Origin: Zingiber officinale
Lineage: Eukaryota > Streptophyta > Magnoliopsida > Zingiberales > Zingiberaceae
Assembly: GCF_018446385.1 (NCBI RefSeq)
Contig: NC_056000.1
Span: 48,826,722 to 48,890,721 of the forward strand
DNA length: 64,000 bases
Reading direction: 5' to 3'
Below the pieces are notes generated by a model. The model was not told where the DNA came from. It worked only from the letters and a program-made list of their open reading frames with translations, and ran no database searches. Shown here in pieces: positions 44,372 through 56,605 of this stretch (the first letter of the stretch is position 1; each line of letters begins with the position of its first letter). The translations under genes were made by a program, and so were the position numbers.

Positions 44372-45589
44372 TGCTGGATCAGAAATATGCTAGTGGGGGT
44401 GAATAACGTTCTTCGAAAATAAAGAATTAAAACAAGTTACGCAGCAGCATAAAGAAAACAAAAACAATGCTAACAAGGTCAAGTTTTACTTAGTTCGGAG
44501 CCTTCGACGACTCTTATTCTAAAGCTCGCACTCATCGAGTGTTTTCGTTGGGCAATCCACTAATAGTTCAAAAAGTTATAATAATGAAGCACAAGAACTA
44601 TATATGAAAGATTACCGATAATAGAAAAACAACGAAGAGATTAATGTCCGATTGTCGGTTGAGCGTTACAGTGTCATAGAAGCTTTTTTGGAGCAACACA
44701 CAAGAGTGAAAGTTGAAGCAGATGTTGTTTCAAAGCTGCTGGTCGAAGGCCTTTATATAGGCCCATTCCGAATTACTAGAACCCCTCTAGGCGCCTGGAT
44801 CGTTGCTGACATGACGATCTCTTGTCGAAACTTGATCCATCAAGTTTATCCACCTTCGGGCGCCTGGACTGTTGACATGGGTTCGGCCAGTCGTCGTGCT
44901 CCAACTCAACTTGGGATGAAATTTTTGGCCCGTGCTCCTGGACCAACTCCGGGCGCTCGGACTACCCAGGTACCTGGCCAGGCCTCCCAGACGAGGCTGG
45001 TCCGGGCGCCAAGACACTCTTCTTTCCAGTCATCTTCTTTAAAAAAAGAGTTAGTCCTAAGCAATAAAAATATATTTATCATGCAAAACAAAGTTAGCAT
45101 AATATAGTAAGATAGAAATAGTAATTAGATCCTGTCTTCTCGATATCAAAATCTAGTCAAGGTCTCAACTTAGGTTTCCCAAATTGACCTAAGTTGGACC
45201 GACACCCATAGTTCCCTCAACCAGGAACTCGTCCTCACTGGATCTCTCCTCCAGTTGCTTACCTCTTACTTACTAATTGCAATCGCTTGACTTTCCTTTG
45301 ACCCACCAGATCTTCCCGCAAGTTGTCAGGTTCACAGACCCAACTGGATTTCGACCGGTTATCAGGTCCCGCAAATCCAACCATATATTGGGTCCCATAG
45401 ACCTATTTAGACTTCACACCGGCTATCGAGTCCTACGGACCTAGTTGGATTTCAGCATGGTATCAGGTCCTTCACACCTGTCAACTCCTACACACTTGCT
45501 AAAGCAATTAAACCATAAACACTCTAATTTTAATCCATTTGTTATTCATCAAAATACAAGTAAGATCATTAGTATAAATTGCACCAACA
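44372..45589 (-). repeat. 5' LTR of copia B (B2)
   Basis: 1218 bp; on the - strand tgttggtgcaa to gatccagca. Aligns with LTR B1 on both sides of solo LTR A3. A TATA box (ctatataaag, - strand) is at 44751-44760 and an aggcgcct palindrome lies about 30-45 bases upstream of it. Confidence 0.88.
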
Positions 45590-46260
45590 CATTGTTAGTA
45601 TTGGCTTATCCTGGTATTTAATGTTGGTGTTGGCAATTAAGACCAGCGCAACGTGGTGTTGGTCTTTAAGATCAGTATCGATGTGATGTTGACTGTGTTG
45701 GTTTCAAATCAACGCTGGTGTTACTCTTAATTAGCATCAAAGACGTCACATTGGTGCTAGTTTACGCAAATCAGCACCATATTGTTGCTGATTTACGGAA
45801 ATCAACACCAATGTGATGTTGGTCTTTAAGAACAACACCAATGTGATGCTAGCTGGTGCTAGTTTCAAGCCAGCGCTGATGCTAGTTTTTAAATATCAAC
45901 TTCAACGATGTCACGTTGGTACTAGTTTACTTAAACCAGCACCATGTTGGTGTTTATTTGCCCAAATCAACACTACGTTGTTGGATGGTGCTAGTTTCAA
46001 AGTAGTGCGGGTGAAGATCAATACCAATACTAGTGCTGCTTTTTAATGACCAACACCAACATGCTGCTGGTTAGTGCAAATCAGCACGAACAGTGGTGCT
46101 AACCAGCACCACTGTTGGTGTTGGTCTTGAAAGACCAGCATCAACAAACCAATGAAATGCTTACTGATCTTTAAAGACCAACACTAATGCTTGTACCGAT
46201 TTATAGAAATCAGCACCAACTTAGTACTCATTTGTACAAACCAGCACCATCTTGCATGTA
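45590..46260. repeat. CACCAA/TTGGTG palindromic repeat array, right part
   Basis: The same unit type as at 18220-18513 (aatcagcaccaa, tgttggtgctgg, separated by tttaaga or ttgcaca). Many units can fold on themselves. Copia B interrupts the array. Confidence 0.75.
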
Positions 46261-46545
46261 GGAGAGTGACTTACATGCCGGAGAGAGAATATAATTATAT
46301 ACAGATGAGAGAGAAATAAAAAAACATTTTGGTCATCTCAAAACATCGACGTTGGATGTTGTCCATCATTGTACCATCTCACTCTCGAGAGTGACTTAGC
46401 TTACATGTAGGAGAGAAGAGAATTATATACAGATGAGAGAAATAAAAAAATCATTTTGGCCATCTCAAAGCATCGACGTTGGATGTTGTTCATCGTTGTA
46501 CCAGCACCATCTTTAATATAAGAGATGTAAGGAGAGTGACTTACA
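46261..46545. repeat. Two-copy direct duplication of about 120 bp
   Basis: The stretch with gagagtgacttacatg, ataattatatacagatgaga, cattttggtcatctcaaa and catcgacgttggatgttg occurs twice (from about 46263 and 46386), with a partial third copy of its start at about 46532. Confidence 0.75.
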
Positions 46546-46549
46546 TGCA

Positions 46550-47165
46550 CATGCATAAATAGTAAATAATGCGTACCTCTGTCGATGCATGGATTCTGTT
46601 TATATAGCGCTCCAACAGACGACATGCATGTTTCTTGAGGTATGGGAATGTTCTCTAATTTGTACTATGAAAGGACCTGTCAAGAAAGTGCCTCTGACAC
46701 CATATCTTAACAGGGCATACATATCTCTGACAAGATAGTAGAAGCTTCCGTTGTACGATCCACTTATTGACCATGCCTTATACTATCTCCTAGAAGAATA
46801 TTAAGAGATACATCAATGATCCGTCTACTCAGTCGAGCGGAATAGCCGCTTGGCTAAGAACTCCACTCGGTTGGACTCGGCTGCTCTTTCCTGCGGTGAC
46901 TCGAATCGGTGGCTTGTTTCTACCCGACCTGACTAACGCTCTGGTCACCCCAACATTCCTTTACTCCATGATGGGCGCCTGATGATCTTGGTTGTACGGA
47001 CATTTTGTTTGGACTCGCCCTTTGTCGGTCGGGCGGTTTATGCCCAATCGACCACTATAGGAGAGCTCTGCTTGACCAGCCTCCTTTGGTGTGCTCGTTG
47101 ATTTTCTGCTGTTGACCTGTTTGACTTTGACCTCCACGTTAACCGTCATCTCTATCTTTTAATCT
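46550..47165 (-). repeat. Decayed Tat gypsy LTR fragment
   Basis: Shares order and words with LTRs of copies E and F: a gtacctctgtcga start, a tttatatag TATA region near 46598, a gaagcttccgttgtacgat block, ggtcgggcgg, and gacctccacgtt near the end. Heavily mutated, with no clear ends. Confidence 0.6.
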
Positions 47166-47180
47166 GTACTTAATGGACCC

Positions 47181-47181
47181 G

Positions 47182-47224
<43 letters not shown>
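47181..47224. repeat. (TA)n microsatellite
   Basis: About 20 uninterrupted ta units. Confidence 0.95.
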
Positions 47225-47229
<5 letters not shown>

Positions 47230-47230
<1 letters not shown>

Positions 47231-48950
47231 GGTATCCACGTGATTTTTTTTCAAACAAAGAAGACATTTAATTACATTTTTAATTCAACCATAATCTAAT
47301 TAATTATTGGACGTTCCCGTTCAAAATCAACTACCGACGAGGGCCTATGGTTTTGCGGCCTCACATTTGAGGGACCCGCACCAGGGCAGCGACGACACGC
47401 ACCGCATATTAAAATCGTTCGAAAGGGAATTTATGCGTCCGCAAAACTCAGCTCCGATTGACCGAGGCAAGTGCAAATTCGTCATTCCGCAAAGCCCAAG
47501 GGCAAAACCGGAAAAAGGAAAGGATAAGCGGTCATTTTCCAAATCGCGAGAGCGAAGGAACGCGACGACCAAAGTCGCGGTGGGGATAATTTAAATCGGT
47601 TCGCTCATCTCGCTAAACGTCTTTTTAAGTGGTCGCAGAGCGTCACGTGGGCTGCTTTTGGCCGTCGGATACTCGACGGAGGCGTTGGGGCGCGTCCGAT
47701 GGAGCGAGCGACATATCGGGGAGATGGAGAGAGGAAGTTACGAGACGATGTGGCGAGAGATATGACGGGAGTGAAATTGAAGTGACTCCGTGACCCGTTC
47801 GTGATAGCGACCGTTATTTTGTCCGTATCGGGCAGTGGCTAAATCTAACGTCTGCGGCGACACCGCAGGAGATCATTCCATCCAGGCTTTTATCGTATGG
47901 TTGAAAAATAATTATATATGAGAGAATATTTCAATTTTAAATAAAACTTTTTTAATTTGAGTTGTTTTGATTTTTTTTTCAGATTTGTATTTTTATTTTT
48001 TAAATTATAATGGGATATACTTTTGATTATTATTGGAATGAGATGTCCCATAATTATGACTAGTGTGATCGTGCACACGCATTGCGTGTGTAATATAATA
48101 ATATATAATTATTTAGGTAAGATTTTGTCAGACTCATACAATAGTGACGCTAGAGAATCCCAGTTTACAAGGTTTCCCTATGCAAAAAATTATTTTAATT
48201 TAATATTATATTTGTCTTAGTAAAAAAAATTAAGAAAAGTATATTTTTTAACATTGTCTGTCTAAAATATTTATAGAAGCTTCTTTGATTATAATGTTAT
48301 CAATTCTAAGATATGGGACTAAAGAGAACTATATATTTTTATATAAAACAACCAGAGAAAATTAATAATGAGAAAAATTCATAATAATACGCTGTAGCTG
48401 AGTCTCGAACTCTAGATCATTGTTTCGCTTGTGGAATTACTAATAAATCTTAGAATTATTTTTAGTGTAAATAGAAAAAGGACATTAACGTAAATATATT
48501 TTAGATTTCACCAAAGTTAGTTAGTAAAGGAGGGAGATTTTTAATAAAATAGTAAGATATAACATAAGGATATTCAATTTGTTATTCAAATATCTATAAT
48601 GATAAGATGCACAAGTAAAAATACTATTTTTTGATCGTCCAACACTTTCTGATTTACTCCAATATTAATGAGAGTAATTGAATTTATTATATTTTTAAAT
48701 AAGAAAAAATTAATTAAATAATTAGAAAAGCAACATTTAATTACTTTTAAAGTGTCTTTAATGTCATTGTATTTATTTTCTTAGGATCTAACTTGTCAAC
48801 TTTAATTTACACGCTAGGATGAAGCAACGTGTGTGCATGCAATAATTGCAAGGTCTAATTTTCTCGATAAAACTTTAAATATTCCTCCACTTAGAAATTA
48901 AATATTATATAAATAAATACATTATAATTTATATTTTGGTAATAATATTT
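47230..48950. other. Intergenic region without recognisable gene
   Basis: The part 47300-47880 is more GC-rich, with CpG-rich words and a cgtcacgtgggc G-box-like site at about 47642. Its short open frame (47307-47594) has no recognisable domain. From 47880 to 48950 it is AT-rich and non-coding. Confidence 0.5.
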
Positions 48951-48952
48951 TG

Positions 48953-48953
<1 letters not shown>

Positions 48954-49041
<88 letters not shown>
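48954..49041. repeat. (AT)n microsatellite
   Basis: About 42 uninterrupted at units, long enough to be variable between individuals. Confidence 0.97.
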
Positions 49042-49047
<6 letters not shown>

Positions 49048-49359
49048 ATATTAATGAATTAGTTTAACTTTGCATTGATGGTCCTCAGTATATATGATCT
49101 ATTTTAGTAACCTAATCAACATGCTCGGTACGATTGACCCAACTAGATTGATTCGCTCGACCAAATCTGTCAAACCAAATCAAGTGGCTTGACCAACCCA
49201 ATCGGGCCAATCAAATCAATTACTAAGCATGTTGATACAATGGCAAAATGGCGTTATTAGAAGAAAACAATGTTACCAAGATTGGCATTTCAAAGCATAT
49301 CGATAAAGAATCTCAAAGTAATCGAATAATATAACACAAATACATGATTGAAGAGCCGA

Positions 49360-51280
49360 CTAATGATTCCCCTTCCTCAGTAGGTTCCCAAAGTTGTAGA
49401 GTACTAATGCCCTTTTCTTCTTCCTTTGAAGCTTGTGTCGCTCGGTTCCATTCGTATGAGTAACACTGTCGGAATTCATCTTGGAGTCCAAGTCATCGTC
49501 GACGGTTTCCTCTTCAAGTTGCCTTTGTAGTCCTAAACCATTGTCCGTGAGGCCTTCTTGGTAGCGATCCTCCTCGGTGTATTCTACTTCGGTGTTCGAT
49601 ACTCCACTACTTTGAACTTCATTCTCATCATCTAGTAATGTTTCACTCGGCTCCAAATTCTCATTCTTGGATGGTTCTTCTTTGTCGGGGCAAGAATTCG
49701 CAAGTTCTACATCTCCGATTGATTCATTCTTTTCATGTTTAGCTTTCAAGGAGGCAATCTCCTCTTCCAATTTTCGAATAGTACCGATGAAGCTTTGTTC
49801 ATCTTTGCATCTTTTCTGAAGGCACACGAACTCGTATCGCGCTTCGTCTAGCATAACTTCATAGAGTTCTTTCGTGTTTTGTAGAGCTCTACTCAATCGG
49901 TCGATCTCTTTGTTCGATTCTTCGATCTCGGTTTGCATCCTCAAAAGCCTTTCTTCCCTCTCTCGGGCTTCCATTGACAAGGCCTTGAATTCCAAAGCCA
50001 AACACTCCATTGCCTTGTTAGCCTTTTCCCCTTCATCTTTGCTAAGCTCGAGCTCGGCGGTGAGCTTATCGTTCTCCTCCGCGAGGCTCTCGATTCTCAA
50101 AGAAGCGACCTTTTCGACATTAGCAACCTCCAACTTCTCCTCCTCCAATCTCTGAAGCTCCAATTTCAGTAACTCAACTGTCTTGCCAATGTTCAGTGCA
50201 TCTTGCTGTGCCAACTCAAGCTGCCTATTTGATTCCTCAAGATCAATCTTCTGCCTCGCTGATTCGATCTCCAATGTGCTTATCCTCGCTCGAAGGATCG
50301 ATATCTCCAATTCCGCATCCTCGAACAAAGACTTGCTCTCTTCCAGCTTCACCATCATGTCTGCTAGAGAATCGGATGCTGATTTCTCAGACTGATAAGC
50401 TTCTTCAAGCTCTGCCTTTAGCCTCTCGACCAATGCACATACATTCGATTCCCCGTTTCGGGCATCGGTCGCCTCGATCTGAAGCTTTTCGATCAACGAT
50501 TCCATGTGAACCAACTTCTCTTCGGCTATTTTTGCCCTTTCGAGTTCCGATTTCAGCATGCCAATTTCAGCTTCCAATTCAGACTCATGCGAGGCCTTCT
50601 GATCACAGGCTTCTATCGGCGCAAGCTCCGCCTTCGCTTCGTGTACTTTTGCGGCCCTTTTCGCATCGTCTACCTCGCGCAATATCATCTCTTTTTCAAC
50701 CTTGGCACCCCTGAGCTCCTCCTTGACCCTGTGGAGTTCTTCAGCCATGCAACTCAGGGAAGACGCATCTTGCTCATGCTTAATCTGCAATTCCTCGATC
50801 CTGCCTCTTTCGATAGCCAAGATCTCTTCTGCTCGCATCCGAGCAACCGTTTCCTTCTTGAGCTCCACCTCAACTGCCTCCAACTTCCCCTGCAAGCTTG
50901 GTTTCTGAGACCAAACCAATTCAAGAATGAGTCGATACGAAACTACACCAAATAACTGAAAGCACTGACTGAACCATTCATTCTTACACTAGGAGGACCG
51001 GTGCTATTCTTGCTAGAGACTTTCGACTCGAATGACTTCGTCGGCCGATCGACGGAGCCACGCGGTTTCGGAAGGGGGGAAGAAGACTGCTTCTCCAGTG
51101 GCTGAGAATCTGACTTGGTGGATCCATTCCTGTTCAGTCTGCCCACCTTGAGATCTCCTTGAGCTCTGGTGGAACCAGACCTATCGGAAACTCTAATCTC
51201 AGATTCTTAACAAGCGTAACAAAACAAAAGTCGGAGGATACTCACTTGGCTTTGGAGGGCACCATCATCATCATCATCAT
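49360..51280 (-). CDS. WEB family (DUF827) coiled-coil protein
   Basis: Three exons, 51280-51246, 51192-50988 and 50904-49360, join in frame to about 594 residues. Borders: aa|gtgagt, attag|a, agt|gtaaga and ctcag|a. The N-terminus after six Met codons is basic and Ser/Pro-rich (KSDSQPLEKQSSSPLPKPRG), like the start of Arabidopsis At5g16730/At3g02930 type WEB proteins. Exon 3 is one long Glu/Lys/Leu coiled coil with family-like stretches (KANKAMECLALEF, YEVMLDEARYEF), an acidic tail and a final basic KKKRALVLYNFGNLLRKG. WEB proteins act in light-driven chloroplast positioning or are described as chloroplast-associated. No membrane segment is seen. Start could be any of the six ATGs. Confidence 0.8.
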
Positions 51281-51861
51281 CTTCTTCCTTCCAAGAGACA
51301 GCTCTAGCTAAGGAAGAACTGAAGAAGAATAAGTAGAAGAAGAAGAAGAAGGGGGGACAGAGCTAGAAGTTAAAGGCTTGATCTCATCTCGTTGCTGGTG
51401 GTTGCATGAGTAACATCACTTGGTGTGTGACAGGGCACCGACAACAGTTAGCCTTTTATTGTATCAATTTGGTGGCACTTCATATTCAGTGAAATGGTAT
51501 GACAGGGTAATATAATTATATAATTATTAAATAATAATAATAATAGTTTAATTTTTTGATATAATGCAGAAATACAACTCAGAATGATCAGCTCCAGCTG
51601 GCAATGCCCATCATGAGTTTAAATCAAGGGCTCTTGTCGAGTCACTCTCTTCATAAAATAGGGTTTTTCTATCATTCAGTGAGAGCTTTTGATAGTTTAA
51701 GTTTAGGTGCCATTTTGGAAAAAGATGCATATTGACTAAGGGATTAACATGAGATTTTTAATTAACAGGGTCCAATCTACATATAGGACTTGTGGAGTCT
51801 TGAAAGCATTAATAATATACAATAGGATAAGTATGAAGTCGAGGCCCAGGCCCATTTACTT
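51281..51861 (-). other. 5' flank of the WEB gene and 3' flank of the MYC2-like gene
   Basis: 51290-51360 is purine/pyrimidine-rich on the - strand leader (cttcttcttct-type repeats), probably the 5' UTR of the WEB gene. The rest is AT-rich intergenic sequence to the stop codon of the MYC2-like gene at 51862. Both genes point left, so the WEB gene lies downstream of the MYC2-like gene. Confidence 0.5.
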
Positions 51862-53526
51862 TTAGATGGGCTGAAATAGGGCGACGTAAAGGGCGTCCTT
51901 GATCTGCTCCTGAGAGTAGAATCGCCGCGTCATCTCCACCGTCGCTTGCAGGATCATGAGGTCTTTCACCACCGTCACATTCGCGTAGCTCACCTCCACA
52001 TCCAGCTCCCTCAGCGCCACCATCACCCGCGCCGCCGCCTCGCGCCGCCGGTCGCACTCCACTACGATCATCGCCTCCCGCCCTAGCACCTTCACTTCCA
52101 CCTCGGCCGCCGCGTCCTTTGCCGTCGTCGTCGACTCTCTGTTGGTTCTATTGAGCTTCGAATCGAGCGTTTTCTTCTCCGATTCGAGGGTTTCCGCTTT
52201 GATCCGCAGCTCGTTGATGTAGGCGATGGCGTCGGCGAGCAGAGAAGCCTTGTCCATCTTGGACACGTTGGGAACGACGGCACGCAGGGCGTAGAAGCGC
52301 TGGTTCAGCTTCTCCCGCCGCTGCCGCTCCGCTTCCACGTGGTCGAGCGGCACCTCGCGGCCGTTGGCCGGCTTCCGGCCTCGCTTCTTCGGGCGCGGTT
52401 TCTCCGGATCTGTCGCCGCTGCGACGCTCGTCACCTCGCGAACCGACGCTTCGAGGTCCGATTGGTCAGAATCTCCGCCGAAGAGCCCGCAATTGCCCTC
52501 CTCGGGCATCGGCGTCGCTGTCGACGCCGAGGAGTTCTTCGGCCCCTCGAAAGAGGTGTGTTTGTCGATGTAGAGGGCTTCGCAATCGCTTGCGGTGAAA
52601 TTGAGATCTTGAGTCATGTGACTGGGGACTAGGGTTTCGGTGAGGCCACTGGTGGTGGGTTTCTCTATACGGGACGAGGGCTTTGGTGCCATCGGCGGCC
52701 AAGGCATTGAGGGTTCAGCGACGAACCCAAGCTCCATCGCTTGGGGTGGCGCCGGAGGCCAAGATCCAGCTTCCGGACGCACGGCGCCGCTGTGGGTGAA
52801 GAGATACCTCAACTTGCTCAGGATCTCCGGGCTCTGAGAGATCTCGTGAGTAGATCCAAGTTCGACGACGCCACAGCCGCCTCCCAGGGGGACGCAGGCA
52901 ATCGTTCGCAGCCCGAAAGCCCGCGCTTGGCGCACTCGCTCGCACGGTGCCACCGTCATGGAATATTCCCCGGAGATCCACGCCGGCGAGCCGGCGAGGA
53001 GGACCTGCCCGGGGAGGCTGGCGCCTGCGGCGAAGTTCTGGGTCATCGACACGAGGAAGAACCACTCCGTGTCGGTGACCTCTTCGTCCACCCCTTCGTC
53101 AACGCTGCCGGAGATGAGTGCGTTGAGCTCCCGGAGCACGTGCTTCCGGTGTTCCTTCTCCTCCGGCGTGGTCGACGCGCCATTCCGCTTATCCTCCTCG
53201 CAGCCTTTGTAGTACCCGTCGCCCCAGCTGAGGACAGGGGAACCGCCGCCGGAGGACTGCCAGAAGATGGCGTAGGTCCAGGTCTCGCCAGCGTACTCGA
53301 TGAGGGAGTGGAGACGCTGCTGCAGGTTCTCGGGGATCAAGTGCGGCCCTGCGGAAGAGGTCATAGTGGTCTGCGACGAGGAAGTGGAGCAGGAAGAGCT
53401 CGGGACAGGGACGGGGGGTTGGGCAGGCCGCAGCCAGCGGACGTCGCGGCTGTCGGCGGCGGTGGAAGCGGATGAGAGAAACGGAACCATGCCGGAGGCG
53501 CTGTCGTGGGGCGGCCAAAGGCTCAT
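51862..53526 (-). CDS. MYC2: MYC2-like bHLH transcription factor (jasmonate signalling)
   Basis: Single exon, 554 residues, as is normal for this clade. The start [19 protein letters not shown] fits the family N-terminus. The bHLH-MYC_N domain spans about 63-245, with the JAZ-interaction/activation part [15 protein letters not shown] at 147-161 and a VVELGST block. A basic stretch [11 protein letters not shown] (380-390) precedes bHLH 394-443, with His396, Glu400 and Arg404 for G-box binding. A leucine-rich zipper and an ACT-like C-terminal domain end it. Family role: nuclear activator of jasmonate responses, repressed by JAZ proteins. It is shorter than many MYC2 proteins (about 600-700), mainly in the middle linker. 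It could equally be named MYC3/MYC4-like. Confidence 0.88.
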   Translation of the reverse strand: MSLWPPHDSASGMVPFLSSASTAADSRDVRWLRPAQPPVPVPSSSCSTSSSQTTMTSSAGPHLIPENLQQRLHSLIEYAGETWTYAIFWQSSGGGSPVLSWGDGYYKGCEEDKRNGASTTPEEKEHRKHVLRELNALISGSVDEGVDEEVTDTEWFFLVSMTQNFAAGASLPGQVLLAGSPAWISGEYSMTVAPCERVRQARAFGLRTIACVPLGGGCGVVELGSTHEISQSPEILSKLRYLFTHSGAVRPEAGSWPPAPPQAMELGFVAEPSMPWPPMAPKPSSRIEKPTTSGLTETLVPSHMTQDLNFTASDCEALYIDKHTSFEGPKNSSASTATPMPEEGNCGLFGGDSDQSDLEASVREVTSVAAATDPEKPRPKKRGRKPANGREVPLDHVEAERQRREKLNQRFYALRAVVPNVSKMDKASLLADAIAYINELRIKAETLESEKKTLDSKLNRTNRESTTTAKDAAAEVEVKVLGREAMIVVECDRRREAAARVMVALRELDVEVSYANVTVVKDLMILQATVEMTRRFYSQEQIKDALYVALFQPI

Positions 53527-53615
53527 GGACGCCGCGGGAAGGTGACCCGACCGCTTGCCGACGAGAAGTAAAAGTGGTATTGGACAGTGTCGGTGGACAT
53601 TGCAGCTGAGAGTGG

Positions 53616-53622
53616 TTTTATA
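53616..53622 (-). promoter_or_regulatory. Putative TATA box of the MYC2-like gene
   Basis: tataaaa on the - strand (context ctctataaaaccactc), 90 bases upstream of the ATG at 53526. Confidence 0.6.
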
Positions 53623-53639
53623 GAGTGCCCAACCGGATT

Positions 53640-56391
53640 CGATATCTCAGCGCTTTAACAACCGACTTGAACCGGCGGTTCCTTGATTCGGTTTGTGAGC
53701 CTTTCTTTTTTAATTGGAAGATAATTATTTACATGAAAAGGATTTTTAATGAAGAAAATTGTATTTTCACTTTTGTTTTTTTTTTGTGAAAAAAAAAATC
53801 AACGTCAAAAAGACACCTCAATTTTTAAAAATAGCCTTCATCCTATTTTTCATCTTAAAAATATCTAGATTCTAATACTATTAAAGATTTAATCAAAATT
53901 CTATGACATAAAATAAAATTTTATTTCAATATTCATTATAACAATTTTATTCATAATTGATATAATATATAATACTTTTGTTCAACAATATTATAGGTAT
54001 TAGTTTTGGCTAAAGTTGCTATAAATAATTTTAATTAAATTATTTTATATTGCAATAATTTTAAACAAAGTTCTTACTCAATTATATTAATTTTGACAAG
54101 AGCCACTATAAAAATACTTGGAGTCCTCTTTTAGTAAAAATGATAATAAGAAGTCCTCTTTTAATTTTTGCCAATTAAAAATCAGAAAGGTTATGTTGTA
54201 CAATTTTTTTTATTAAAATATGAATTCTACAGATAAAAAACTATTTTTAAAATCTTAAAAAAAAATAAAGTATTGGCTTTCAAAATTTAAATATTTTGTA
54301 AAAACATCATCTAAACTTTTATCAAACATTAAAATGCTCTAAAAACATTTTAATATTAAAATATCAAAGAGAATGACATCCTAATAATAAATAAAGACTT
54401 ATGACATATTTCAACATCAACAAAGTTTGAAAGAACATTCTTAACAATTATTTAAACATTATTTATGTTTCACAATTCACAAAACGTGAACATAAAAAAT
54501 ATACACACAAAGACAATGTGATAAATGTGAGCTATTACTTTTCAAAAGATGCTTATAATTTCATAGTTGACTACATTGCAACCACTTTGTTCTTATCCAG
54601 TCTAAATTCATTTCCTCCACGTTTCTCTTACTATTTTTTAATAAAAAATAATAATATGGCAATGAAGATATCGTAGTTTAATCTACACCTTTAGAATACA
54701 GATATTATAATTCAATAAGGCGACAAAAAATGCTGTCAAATCAATCCATAATAATAATAATAATATTATTATTATTAATTTAAATATCCTTCTCTTTAAA
54801 TCAATTAATTTAGAAACTGCACCAATCCGATTCACACAATCCATTTTATTATTACTTATGATTAAAATTTAGAAATAATTTATAAATGAATTTTATTTAT
54901 TAATTTATTTTCCTTTATTTGAAATGAAAAAGATATAGTAATTTTATCAAATTAATGTGTTTATAAGCATAATAATGTTTTAACTTGAGTTTAAATACAA
55001 CTCGTCTTCTCAAATGAGTTTAGTGGTTAATGCATAAGGTATTGTCATAATGAGACGTTGGGAGCAAATGTATTCATTTTTTATCACAATCGAGTTTAAA
55101 TCCAACTCCACAAAAAATTCCTAAGACGTAAACTTAATTAAATTTGGTAATAAAAATAAATAAAACAAAATTCCACGAGATGGGACCATAAAAATATTGG
55201 ATGAGAAAATAATGAATAGTAGTGATGATGAAACGTGTTGCTCGGGTTCAGCCAGAGTGAGCATGTGATATGTGAGGTTGGTGTTTAAAGGATGGATGGA
55301 ATAAAATTATGGGCAGGGAAAAGAATTGAAAGAGAAAGAGTGTTTTTTTTTTTTTTTGCATATTTATTTATGTTGATTGAGATAAGTGAGTACATATGAT
55401 ATAATTTTAATAACTAAAAAGCATATATTCATCATTTTTTAAATATATGTTGTAATTTTATGAGTTAAAAAAAATATATATGGATCATTATTTTATATGT
55501 GATATAATTTTATTAATGAAAAAAAGATGCATCTGTATTTGAAAGGACGGAATTAAAAATGATGAAAATATTTTAACGGTAATTTTTTTTCTTGTTTACA
55601 TTGGAAAAAACAATGAATTTTATTATTTTTCTTTCTCGACTGATTGATTTACGAATCCATGTGGATTATTTTTTTAATTATTTTTTACATCAATAAATAA
55701 TTTCTTCTCTTCTAATTGTTGTCGAATTTACCTCACGCAGCCATGGACGGCGATGGACGGCGATCTCGGGCGGCAGTTCCACGCGAGATTGGTTAACATG
55801 GAGGGCCCACGAGGTCACCTAGTACGACACAACACCTAGCATCGCGATTGAAAGATGACACTCAAATTTTTTTTACATTAAATTCAACACCTACGTATAA
55901 TAGAGGATTGAAACATGACATTTTGAAGATTCGTTAGGCCTTGGGGGACGATTTTTGTTTTTAAAAAAATTGCTTCTCTGATAAATAAAACTAAAAACAA
56001 TTCATTGACGTTAATTCACACAACAAAATTCTAATATGTCAAAGCAAATATACATGTATACATAAAAAACATAAATAAATATAAAAAAAAAAAAAATCCG
56101 ATGTACAAAACTCCCGTTATGCGAAGTCCTAAAGAAAGATCTATTGTACATAGTCTTATCCTATTTTCTTATAAGAGGCTGTTTCCAAAATGTATGTATA
56201 AAAACATAAAAGTAATTGCTCTATTTATCATTTTATTGTGAACCCATTTTATCATAATCAACATAAAAGAAATTATTCTAGAACCAACCAGAGCAGCAAT
56301 TATCCGATAAAATCATAAACAACAGCGTTGATCACCAATCTGCTTCTACTTTGTTTCAATGCCGATAACAATTATCACTTACCATGAGTTT
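53640..56391. other. AT-rich intergenic region
   Basis: No gene is seen on either strand. It contains a (AAT)n(ATT)n self-complementary run at about 54748-54777, T and A runs, and decayed repeats. It holds the distal promoter of the MYC2-like gene on its left side. Confidence 0.6.
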
Positions 56392-56605
56392 CTAAAAGGA
56401 GGCAAATATAAAATAAGAGCTCGAAGAATACTGCATATCCAAATTCCCAAGTCGTCGCAAACAATTGTAGCTCAGTGATGATGATGAGCTGCTAAGAATG
56501 AGGCTCAAAGTCACTAGCAACCAGTTGGTGGGCAATGTAGGCAAGAGCGTAGTGAGATGCTTCTTCCAGTAGATGCAATTGCTAACAAAATTTTGGAGAT
56601 GATGC

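Larger units (their letters stand above)
18514..45589 (-). mobile_element. Copia element B, internally deleted and filled by nested insertions
   Basis: The two LTRs (18514-22515 and 44372-45589) belong to one family and point the same way. The left has a polypurine tract on its inner side, so it is the 3' LTR. The right has a tRNA-Met-type primer site on its inner side, so it is the 5' LTR. The inner pieces are a 3' non-coding stretch and two gag pieces. Between them sit A3, F, D and E. The flanking 5-mers cacta (18509-18513) and cattg (45590-45594) differ by two transitions and may be an aged target duplication. No pol of B remains. Confidence 0.75.

Noticed and set aside
47307-47594. 95-codon open frame in a GC-rich stretch
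   Set aside because: No domain, no splice or promoter context, and the composition alone explains the open frame; kept as intergenic.
49874-50955. + strand frames of 68-172 codons
   Set aside because: Complementary shadows of the WEB coiled-coil exon (Ser/Leu-rich antisense of Glu/Lys repeats).
52339-53545. Several + strand and shifted frames up to 244 codons
   Set aside because: They are shadows of the GC-rich MYC2-like gene on the - strand.
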